Below, one piece after another: positions 27,341-39,300 of a DNA stretch of 64,000 nucleotides (the first letter of the stretch is position 1; each line of letters opens with the position of its first letter). Under the pieces are notes generated by a model, which saw only the letters and a program-made list of their open reading frames with translations, did no database searches and had not been told where the DNA came from. Made by a program: the position numbers and the translations under genes. The DNA is from Sinotaia quadrata. Lineage: Eukaryota > Mollusca > Gastropoda > Architaenioglossa > Viviparidae. The stretch covers positions 84,376,046 through 84,440,045 of the forward strand of contig CM054182.1 in the NCBI GenBank assembly GCA_028829895.1, written 5' to 3'.

Positions 27341-30300
27341 ACACACACCTAACTTCCTGTCTTTCCATCTCCCTCAGATAAGTAGATAAACCTTTGCTGC
27401 TATGTAAAGAGTGACATGCTGTTAAGTAAATCAGTGGTTCCCAACCTTTTTGTGGCCAAGAGCACATTCAAATTTTCAGAAATGTCTGACAGGCATCAGC
27501 CATTTTTTTAAAGCTTTTTTTGTACTGGACTTTAAATACTATGCAGAACATCATACATAACATATGAATATATAATTGTAAAGAGATCATTTTACACGTA
27601 ACAAGTTTTCACTAAATTATTCAGCAAAGCTCTTTCACTATTACTATATGAAAATGCTCTTTAGAATCTGTCTGAATAGTTTTGCAAAATAAATATTATA
27701 AATAGTATTCATCTTATTTATTTTTAAAAGCCACAGTGTTGTTGAAGTAATTGTCAAAATATATTTATTATTCTTACTCTAACGTAGAGGATAACCAGCA
27801 ATGGCTAATTAAAAATAATCTTTCTTTGTTACTTCTATCTGTATTTCAATAAGTAAATGAATAAATATAATAAAGTTAAGCACAAGTTTTAATCATAAGT
27901 GCTTATCATCTCTGAATGGAGAAAAAGTATTATTAATTCATGTGCATTTTGCAATAAATCTGCAATTTTTGGCACCGCATTTTATCAGCCAATGTTTCAC
28001 AGTTGGGAGAGTAAATTATATTTCCATTTGTAAACAGTCAACAAGTTGGGCATTTTTAAGTCCAGATCTATTTTTTGACTTTATTATATTCATCATTGAA
28101 AACAAAACTTCACATAGCTAAGTGAAGTCAAAATAAGATTTTTTTTGTTCGTAATTTTTTAAAATGGGAAACCCTTTTTAAATTATCATCTGTTCCACAC
28201 AGTTTTTAAATAGTATAATTTTAAAGGTCCAAAATCTTCAGTTCCACTTCTCTTCTTACTTGAATGAAGATGACAATCTAAATACATGTAGTCATTTTTG
28301 TTATCTCTAGTTGGCAAGTAAAATAACTCACAAGTAAGGCAATCACAGGCTCAGTGATGGTGAACTGTTGAAATGCCTTTCTGCATGAGTTTATGAATGT
28401 GGATAATAAGTGCTGAAGGATTAAAATCACATACCATTTGTGATTTGAAATGTAGAAGAGACTTAATCTTCATACATGAAGATCCACAAGTTCCGTTTTG
28501 CTTTGAATGATTTTACAGAACCTAAAATGACTGAGAAGCTGGATGTAACAGCTGGCATTTGCTCTACTTTTCAACCTTGTCGCAGGTGCTCATAAATGCC
28601 TTGGCAGGTGCCATGAGTTGGGGACCACTGCAGTAAATGATATTATAGTTGCTTCCCTTGAACTTTTATTTGTATCATAAATTAACGGTGGCACCCACAG
28701 ATACGGGGTTCGAGACCACTGCAGTAAATGATATTTTAGTTGCTTCCCTTGAAGTATTATTTGTGTTATAAATTATCAGTCAGAATGAGCCATTTTATTC
28801 TTATTTCATATTTATCTTTCTTACTAATTGAATTTTTTAGATTCCATCATCGACATTATATACCTATTTCTATTTTATTCTTGTCTTTTGTGGTACTAGC
28901 ACTTTCTCAACTCCATCCTGGACACATTAACCATTGTATTCCTTTTTTTTTATACTAGAACTTTCTCAATTTCATCCAGACACATTAATTTAATCATTAT
29001 ATTCCTATTTTATTTTGACTTTTGGGGGTACTAAAACTTTTTCAAGTCCATCATGGACACATTAACCATTATATTCCTATTTTATTTTTATCTTCTTAGT
29101 TCTTTTGGTACTAGAACTTTCTCAAGTCCATCATGGGCACATTAACCATTATATTCCTAATTTATTTTTACATTAACCATTATATTCCTATTTTATTTTT
29201 GTCTTCTTTTGGTACTAGAACTTTCTCGGTTCTATCCTGGACACATTGCTGTACATGCTGCATGATAGTCTTTCTCGTCTGGCCAACGTCAAAAAGATCG
29301 AACTGCTCAAGGCAAATGGTAATGTTAGTCATGCCAGCAACACAATTCATCATAAAACAGATATTGCAAACATAGACACTTTGATTGTCAAAGTCACAAA
29401 AATGACTGAAAACCAGCTCCTCTCATTTCATTCATAAGCTAATTATAAATTTATCATTTCTGTGTTATGAAATCTAATGTTGATGAGCTTTTTTCATATT
29501 ATTTAATGTAATTGGGGGTGGATGTTTGGCTTGATATTTTAATGTATGTTATACTTTATAACAAACTGTTTACATAGTGATAGGAATTGCATTTGTGTTA
29601 ATTTACTACTTCATTACAGAGGGAGAGTGGTCTGTACTGACAAGTCTAGAAAAAGCTCAGAAAGACCAATTCTTGAGAAGTGAAGAGAGTGTTGCCAAAG
29701 GATTTATGCGACAGGTGGGCTTATGTCTTTATCGTTTTTGAATTTGCTAGTTAAGCTGAGAATTACTCTCTGCATTTTATGCATGTGGCGTGTTTTGTTC
29801 TTTGTTTCTAAATTGTATTTATCATATGTTTACACCATATGTGTTTGAGTGGGATCAGATTTGTTGATTATCCATACTGACAAGTCTTGAAGTATAAAAA
29901 GAGTTTAGACTAGATATATGGGTGTGGATCAGATTTGTTGATTATCCATACTGACAAGTCTTGAAGTATAAAAAGAGTTTAAACTAGATGTATGGGTAGG
30001 TAGATCAGATTGGGTGATAATCCACACTAAGTTTTTTTGCAAGGTAATATTTCCAATGTACTGCTTCTGTATAAAGTGAATCCACTTGTTATAAAAATCC
30101 ATTATTCACATATCAGTAACAGGAATTTATTAGTATTTGAAAGTCCATAATTCGCAAACAAAAACCAGGAATTCGCTAACAGGAATCTACTTTGTTTAAA
30201 ACTTCATAATTCACAAACAAAATACAGGAAATCACTAGGGTTTAAAAGTTCATTATTCACAAGCAAAATATCAGGAATTCACTAGTGTTTAAAGTCTATT

Positions 30301-33300
30301 ATTCATAAACCATAAAACAGGAATTCATTATTGTTTAAAGTTCATTATTTACAAACCAAGTACAGAAATTCACTAGTGTTTGCTAGACCATAATTCACAA
30401 ACTAAATACAAGAATACACTAGTGTTTAAAAGCCCATCATTCACAAACTAAACACAAGAATACACTAGTGTTTAAAAGTCCATTATTCACAAACTACAGA
30501 ATTCACTACTGTTTGCTTGTGTGCATGACTGAATGGGGCTCATAAAAATTTTATAAGTATTTTCTGATTAGTTTTTCTTTTTAAATCACAAAGGGAAACA
30601 ATGAAAAGAATATAGTTTAAATAATTACCTCCCTCTCCTGGCTTTGTACTCTTTACAGAAGCTGATATTTCTTTCATTTTTTTTTTAACCTTAGCATCAA
30701 CCTTCTGCTTACTCTTTAGCAATTCTTTTCTTTTTTTTTTTAAACAAAGGAATTTTTGTCACAGTCATTGTTTTAATTTTTAAATTCAGTTCTACAAAAT
30801 ATAATTTACTTTCTGAGCCTTTATTATTAAACAGAACTTGTTATAACATCTTCTGTCGTTCATTATACAGGACTTGGCATTCTAATCTTTTCTGTCTTTC
30901 ATTATACAGGACTTGTTATAAGATCCTTAGTCTTTGATTATACAGGATTCTTGCCTAGTAGAGATGTTACCTATAGATTTAATGTCAAGCAGTCAGCATC
31001 TAAATACGTATAGTTTAAAGGCTTCGGTGCCCTACAGGCTTTGCTAATGGAGCAGCCAAATTTTCTTCTAATACAGCTATTGTTGCAAGTTACAAATGTG
31101 GTGGCTTCTTGCTGCCAATATTCCTTGTGCCTCTTCTGTTGAAAGACAGGTTGTTAGAAGTAATTTTCACCTCATAATCATTCTTTGGCAGTTACCTGTG
31201 AATTCCTCTTTGAAACTCTGTGGAATTTTCAGCTTAAATTAGATTCATCAAACCACAAATTTGGATCTTAGGACTGGGTAAAAAAACAGAACATATGCTT
31301 TTTTTTGTGCTGCCTATCAGTGGCATGCATTCATTCACAAGCCAAACCTTGCAATCTACAAGCAGCACCAGAACAGACATCTAACAAAGATTTTTTTTAA
31401 ATTTGTGTCCTCTACAAGAAATATTATTTTAAAAATCTGACAATACATTTTTCATACTTAATAATAATACATAATTCAGGCAATTAAGCATTGAAAGTTT
31501 TAAAAATTCAGAATTTGCATTCATTCACTGTGTAGTTTTCCTCCAGAAATCTATCAGTTGCATAAACTATTTTGTTTACCTGCAGGCTAAAAAGACCCTG
31601 GAATTTTTGGTCTTAATCAGCCAGTCTGACAAGGTGTCTGTTTGCTTCACACATCAACCCCTGGCAAGCAGAGCAGCTTCTACGGTAAGCAACAGCAAAT
31701 AAATTCATTTCTGCTAATTTGTTTGTGCTGTTTTCTGAATGTACTTTATTTATTGATTTGTTTGTTTGTACACAAGTTTATTTTCGGTAATTTTATGTGC
31801 TCCTTTTTTTTAGTACACTTTATTGATTGATTTGTTTGTTTGTACACATGAGTTTATTTTCACTAATTGTTTGTGCTGTTTTCTGAGTACACTTTATTTA
31901 TTGATTTGTTTGTTTATACACATGAGTTTATTTTCACTATTTTTTTTTTGTTGCTCTTTTCTTTATTTGTTTGCTGGTGCAAATAATTTCCTCTCCATAA
32001 CTTTTTGTGCCATTTTCTTAGTGGACTTTATTTATTTATTATATATTTCTGTTATAGTATAACTACATATTAAAAACAGACCAGAATAAAGTCACATAAA
32101 TTCACTATTTTTCATAAAGAGTATTGAAGTTTGAAAGTGTACGGTTATAGTTATTGATATTTATTTTGTAACCTGTAAAGAACATTGGAGTACAATCACT
32201 AGCATAGGTTAGTGTTCAGCTCTAAGATGGATATGGTTGTAGTTATTGATATTTATTATGTAACCCATGAAGAATATTGAAGTATATCCAGCAATTTGGG
32301 TTAGTGTTCGGCTCTAAGATGGATATGGTTGTAGCTATTGATATTTATTATGTAACCCATAAAGAATATTGAAGTATAACCAGAAATTTGGGTTAGTGTT
32401 CAGTTCTAAGATGGATATGATTGTAGTTATTGATATTATGTAACCCATAAAGAATATTGAAGTAAAATGAGCAATTTGGGTTAGTGTTCAGCTCTAAGAT
32501 GGATATAGTTATAGTATTGATATTTATTATGTAACCTGTGAAGAATATTGAAGCACAGTGGAACCCCACGATAATGTAAATTTGGATATAATGATCTCTC
32601 TCCTCACTTAAGTTTCTACTAGCTCACTGTTTATAACAGAACACCACTAAAGATCTCTTTCTTCACATAAGTTTCCAATAGCTCTCTGTTTATAGCAAAT
32701 GCAACTAAGATCTCTTTACTCATGTAAATTTCCAACCTAAATGCTGGTCTAATCTTGTAGTGTTTACTCCTGCCAGTAGCTTATGCTCACCATCAGACAC
32801 AAACATTTTTCAGATTCTGAAAGCAGAGTATAAATTATACGATGAATTTCATTGACTTTTAGGGTCCATCTGTATGCATACTTGTGTTGACTTTTTGACT
32901 GACACAGATATTTTCAAGAGGCCACTTCAGGCATGACTTTTATGTTGGCAGGAGTTGTCTTTTCTTATATATTATTTATTCAGACTGTACTTTATATATG
33001 TATTTAAGTACTTTTTCTAAACATATTTATTTGTAATTGATTGTCATTTGCTTATAAATTCCATCATTTCATTGGGGTTTCTTAATAGATTTTTCATGTG
33101 TCTTCAGCAGTTTATATGAAGACTTGATTGTGTATATGTGTAAATATTTTAAAGCAATTAGAGCGTTGATAAGAATAAAATTATTTTGTCAGCCATCTTC
33201 TTTATTTAATTATTATTGTGTGCTGTTATACATTTTACATGTTTACTTTAAAATGTATGTTACTATATGTTTATGTAGTATTTTAAAGTGTTTACACTAT

Positions 33301-36300
33301 TATCTTCCACCTTATTACAGATTAATGGTTTCCTGGAATCACTGTGTGGGGTCAAGGCCAAAGACTACAAGGTCAAAAATATGGCCAAGTTAGTGGATTC
33401 TATATTTTCTGCTTCATTTATACTAAAAAGTGATCCTTAATTTGCTTTTACAAGAGAATGACTTACATTATTATCATGTGATTAAAAAAAATATTTGATA
33501 TTTTTGCATGGAGAGCAAAATAATTTTAAGTTTTACTACAATCTCAAAACCCACTTTTATTGTGATGTTTTACAGATGGTCACCTTTTAACATAAGATAG
33601 CTCTTGCAGTAGTCTCCCCCTCTTCCCCCAAGATGTAGCAAATTAGCCAAACTTTAACATTAGGATTATATATGGTGGTCTGTTTCCAAGATATGGGCAA
33701 TGATAGTTTGTGAGTTATGTAGGAATGTGTCATTAGCCAACCTTTAACATTAGGATTATATATGGTAGTCTGTTTCTAAGATATGGGCAATGATAGTTTG
33801 TGAGATATGTAGGAATGTGTCAAAAGCCTGCCTTAAAGTTGTAGTATAGGAATTCACAAAACCCTTTCATCCAAATGTAGCTTGTGAATATGTTTTATAT
33901 AATTTTTAAATGTAAAAAAATACATAATACATGTAAATAATGTAGCACCTATTCTCGCAGTTCTAGAAAACATCTAAATATCTAATATATAATAATCCTG
34001 TAGGATTTTTATTTTATGTGCATATAGCATATTAATCCACAGTTTCAGGACAAATTTTATTATGTTATTATCATCTTCAAATCAGAGGTAAGAAAAATCA
34101 GGTCATTATATCATTGTCTTTCAACTTCAAGTCATCAAAACACTTGTCTGTGCTCTGGTTCTATCAGTGTAATTAAGCCATCAAAACACTTGTCTGTGCA
34201 CTGGTTCTATCAGTGTAATTAAGCCATCAAAACACTTGTCTGTGCACTACTTATATCAAAATCAGTTACAGTAACTAAGCCACCAATACACTTGTCTGTG
34301 CTCTAGTTCTGTCAAAACTCATGTACTTTGTTCCATATATAAAGGTATTCTCACCAAATTTATTAAATTTCAAGTAGTGCCACTCCAGTTCTTTGTAACA
34401 AAACACAAATTTTAACTCTTTCACAAATCTCTGCTCCACAAACTCCACTGACTTAAGTTACTTTATGCATCATTTACAAACTATTTGTTTTCAAAAAGTC
34501 ACTCATTGGAAATGGAGTCAAATATATGTCTGATATCTTTAGAGTTTATACTCCATGCCAGCAACTCTATTTTCATCCTCAGACATCAGTCTGTATGTAC
34601 TCTATTCATCCTCAGACATAATCTCTATGTTAATCTGGGCTATGCAACTCTATTCATCCTCAGACATCAGTCTCTGTGTACATCGGGGATAGCAAATTAA
34701 TAGGACTTCAGTCTCCTGCCCACCATCAGTATCTCCTAAATCATATTTTGCAGAGATTCTTAAAATTATGTTTTTATCCTAAAACTGTAACTGTAATGGT
34801 CCTAACTGTAACTGCTATAGAATGCCAAATGAGATGAAGCAGCTGCCATTGTTTGAGACTGATTGCTGTGAATCTTCAAGCTTTTTAGAATACGTACAAA
34901 TCTTTTCTTTTAATTAGTCTCAAATGAAACTTAAGATAGCACTAACTTGAACATTTTAACTTATAGCAACAAAATGTAAATTTTGTGCACCTGATAAAGG
35001 CAGATATGCAATGTATTTTAAATAACTCTAGAATAATTAGCCTGCAGAATCTGAGATACAAGAAATTAACAAATCATAAGGCATGGACCTGTTTAATAGT
35101 ATTCAAATGTTCAGTTAAATGATCTGTACCTAGGTGAGATACAAAAAAAATATATATATATAGGCTTTGACTTGGACTGATACGGTCAGCATGGTAAATT
35201 CAGATTCAATTCTCCTCCTCAGATATGACTTCCAGCCTGGTGAACTTCTGCTGTCCATAATTAACTTCATTCTGCACATAACTCTGCAAGACCACTCTCG
35301 GCATGATGGCTTTATAGTTTCCATGGTGAAGGACCCAGACTTTGAGTTGACCAACCTACAGAAGGCACAGTCAGTCATCAGCAGCAAAGGACTAGGAAAT
35401 GAGGACCTGGCTCAGAAAATGGTCCAGCTGATTGAAGAGGTGAACATTGTAAATGTATCTAAATACATTGGGTTGGATTTTTTCGTAGAAAGCATTTCAA
35501 CAAACTGTACAACTGCTGTTGATTAACAGTTTCTAACGTTGAAAAAGCAGGAATGAAGTGTGTTTATTAGTACAAGGAATTAGTGTCTAATCTCATTGAA
35601 TAAAATTAACTCACAAAACATTTTAATATATAAATTAAATGTATGATTTTTTTCCTACTTTTGATTTTTATTACTACAGCCAGAATAATTGCCTAAATCA
35701 TCTTCACTCTCACAATTGTTTTGAGTTTATTGAAAGCAAAGTACAGATTTTTACTGCACTGCACTTGAAGGAAAGACAGCACGATAAGGATAATTTTTAA
35801 AGATTAAATTATTTTTTTCTAGTTAAGTATGATGCAGTGAGTCCTTAGCAAAGATGACTCTTTAGGGCAGCCATTTTTCTGTTCTGCTGTGGTTATTTCC
35901 TTCAGTACACACGAGTCTCCAAAGCATGTTTTCCACAAGTTCACAGGAGGAGAACCTTCACCACACTATATTTGTTGCAGTAAGCCTTTGTTTGAGAATG
36001 TCAGTCAAACCATATGTTATTTCTGATCTGACTCCTGGCAAGTGTAGGTCACGATAACTTATTCTGTATAAAGGAAAAGGTATATTCCTCACTACTTGGC
36101 CATGATAACCTATTCTGTTAAAAGGAAAAGGTATTTTCCTCACTACTTGGTCATGATAACTTATTCTGTAAAAAGGAAAAGGTATTTTCCTCACTACTTG
36201 ACCATGATAACTTATTCTGTAAAAAGGAAAAGGTATTTTCCTCACTACTCGGCCATGATAACTTATTCTGTAAAAAGGAACAGATATTTTCCTCTCTACT

Positions 36301-39300
36301 TGACCATGATAACTTATTCTGTAAAAAGGAACAGATATTTTCCTCACTACTTGGGAGGAGATTGATCAGAATTCGCTGAAACTGATAGAATACAAATGGC
36401 TGGACTTCTTACTCCTAGTTAATTCATAACACACATTTATAATCCTGTTTGTTTGGACTCATTGTTTAATGCTGACCTTTAGAAGTTACTCACTTTCTTT
36501 CATTCACATTTATGATTAATTACTAATATGTAAGGTACAAGAGTAAGCGATTTTTTGAGGACTCAGATTGTTTCCTTTGATTATTTATATCACTTATGAC
36601 TACAGACTGCTGGTTTTTGTTGTTTATGTGTTTCACTAATAAGAACAGACTGCTGGTATGTATTGTTTATATATAACATGCTTGTATTGTTTATTTATAA
36701 CACTCATTACAACAGACTCCTAGTTTGTACTGTGTGCAAATGAGTATTGTTATTGATGAGTTCTATCTTTATTCCTAAGGGTGTGTTTTGGGTCCCTTGA
36801 TTCTGGCCTCATGTTATAAATAACTCCCCTTCTCCTCTTGTTCACTGACTTATTTGATAAATGAGTAGGGTTCAATATATATATATATATATATACAAAA
36901 TTAAATATACATAATCTACACCTATATATATGTATTATTGTGACTTTTGTGCTTTTTACTGATTAGTTGAATTTTTTTCTTTGTCAAAAACTAAAATGCT
37001 TCAGCAGGCAATAAATATTATTTATGAAAAGATTTAAAAAGAAATGATTGTTAAATGCTTCAGTGTGTTGGAACACTGTGTGCTTTGTCATTATCTGTGA
37101 CAGCCATTGTAATAATGCAAAGCAGACAACATAATTCATCCTTAAATCACATACCACACTAATGTATGACAACTTACATTTCACAGCCATGAGAAACAGA
37201 CTCTTTGTTTGCAATGAAAATTCATCTAAAATAATACTTTGGATTTATATCCACTTTTAAACTTTGTATAGCGATTTCTGTTTTATTTTTCATGTAGAAA
37301 AAGTTGTTTGTTATGATTTGAAAAATAATATTACATTTCCTTTAAAAGAAGAAAGAAAAAAAGGAAGAAAATTTGATAAAGGAATTGGTTGTTAATTTTC
37401 CTGTCTATAATCATTTACAAACTTTTGATTTATTATGCTATTTGACCTTTAACCATCAATAAAAATTGCTTATAATAAATGTCTCTCTGCCAGTGGTAAC
37501 CAACAAGTATATGTTAAACAAAATCTAATAAATAATATGTCAACACAACTTGTTGGTTTTCTATATTACTTTCTTGGCATAGATGAAGAAGCTGTCTGAG
37601 GATAGAAAAAGCAGTTTAGTGTTGGAGACACAAGTTTGTGATGAAGATGACTGGGTGAATGCAATGGTGGAGATTGAAGTTGACCCCAGTGCACTAAAGG
37701 AGAGCTACACAAGTACTATGCAATCCCTGGCTTTCAGCACAGCATTTATCCAAGACTCTCACAGTTTTCAGAGCAATTTTCAGGCACTGGACCCAAGGTG
37801 AGCTTGAAGTATCACACTGTTGTCTTGTTTTCAGAATGGTTAGCTATATAACTCTCTGTATGTGTATATCTCAAACCAGACTAAATAAAGAGTGTATGCA
37901 GGCCCTTGTGAATAATGCTTTACTACCCATCAAATGTCTGTAAGCCTAGTGTAAATTAATTCACCAGAGTACATGTAGGTGCACATAGTCTTCACTTGAT
38001 GTATAGTTTACATTTATCAACCTTGGAATTTATCCAAGGACATCTTGTTAAAAGGAAAATATTCTCAGGTAGAAATGTGCACAGTCTTGAAACCATTTGC
38101 TTGTAGATATATTTTGTTTACACTGTCCTTACAACTAGCCAGTGAATTTATTTTTATTAAATTTTAAACACTGCCTTTGCCATTAAGTCAGAGACTAAAT
38201 ATTCAACCTTTAATTCATACAACCTTTAACTCATTCAGCCTTGAATTCAAGCAGGTGTTAACTTATAAGTCATTTAACTTGTACAGTCTTTAACTCATAC
38301 AGGTTTTAACTCGTCTCTCCAGCAACACTAGCATTAGTTGTACTTGAAATATTGCTAGAAATTCCATATTGATCTTTAAACATAAACTTGATCTAACACA
38401 TTAGTTGTATATTCATGATGGTGTTAAAGGTCCCCAAAGGTGAAGGCTTTAATGAAGGAAATGAAACAGCTGCAGCAAAGTTTGCCCATACACCCTGATG
38501 CAGGCATCTTTGTCAGACAGGTAATGAGAAATTTTAGACAGGCACCAGAAGTATCAAACAGGTAAGAGAGGTGTCAGACGTAAGGAAAATGTCAAAGATA
38601 AAGAAAATGTCAGACAGGAATGGAGTATGTCAAACAGATAAGAAATAATTTCAAATGTGTGAGAAGAAGTGTCAGGCTTGTAGTGAAATATCAGAACACA
38701 CATCAGACTGTGACATTTTGCTGGGAGTATGCAAGATGTTAATTCTCCACCACCCCAGGCTAATCCCCAAAACAGACCTTCTGGCTGGCCACATATGTCA
38801 GAAAGATGGAAGATATGTAATGATGAATAGAAGAGTGATAGTTCTAGAAAATCTAGAAGATAGCTTGAGATCCATGATACATACAGCCAGGTATATTAAG
38901 TAATACATGTAACAGACTACAACATATGTGAGTCACACTGACACGAGTGGTCTAAATATCAACAATAAATGTATTCAACAAAATATAACATAAGATAGCA
39001 TGGTCACATTTAGCAAATAACAGAATTAGAGTTTATAAATGGTTATAATTCATAATCATGACCACTTGATGTTGTAAGAGAATGTTTTGAGTCCTATGGC
39101 ACTGTAGTAGTTATTTGGTACTTTCATATGAGCTAATTAATAATGAGTTTATAAGAGAACACTGAATATTTCTAAGTGAAATGTAAAAGTACTTTGATTA
39201 GAGTTCCAGTGAATTTGATTGAATCTTGACTGAAGCTCTATGCGGTCGCATATGTGGTCCATAGAACTGTGTCTCTGGCCCTCGGGTCATTCCACACATG

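Larger units (their letters stand above)
9927..37797 (+). other. Exons 5-23: Ufd2 core (E4 armadillo-like helical domain)
   Basis: Residues about 462-1240 align in order with the UBE4B core as I remember it. Landmarks: exon 9 ([17 protein letters not shown], then [14 protein letters not shown]) against the UBE4B block ending SYMAAVVNANMKKA; exon 10 ([18 protein letters not shown]) against DGFMLNFLWVLQQL; exon 11 ([17 protein letters not shown]) against TECFFLTLHAHHLSILP; exon 14 ([16 protein letters not shown]) against ALPEFYVEDVAEFLFF; exons 16-18 ([35 protein letters not shown]); and exons 20-22 ([23 protein letters not shown]) against LCGPKCRDLKVEN, KYGFEPKKLL. The core runs right up to where UBE4B begins its U-box linker, so the U-box has not simply been missed in a gap. 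Confidence 0.88.

Noticed and set aside
27192..27467. Open frames over the (AC)n run
   Set aside because: Dipeptide repeats (TH/VC) produced by the microsatellite.
31020..31400. Block with less AT-rich sequence in intron 19, considered as a Tc1/mariner transposase relic
   Set aside because: Neither strand gave a convincing transposase motif, and no terminal repeats were seen.
34550..34690. Repeat 'attcatcctcagacatca' considered as copies of the exon 22 acceptor
   Set aside because: Similarity to 'ttctcctcctcagatatga' is short and 500 bases away; too weak to list with the other exon-edge arrays.
35958..36365. Long open frames on both strands (89 and 129 codons)
   Set aside because: The 59-bp tandem repeat lacks stops in these frames; no gene-like composition and no splice partners.
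38655..38903. 82-codon frame with Cys pairs, checked as a possible U-box or RING exon
   Set aside because: Cys spacing and hydrophobic pattern fit neither, and using it would break the phase between exons 24 and 25.
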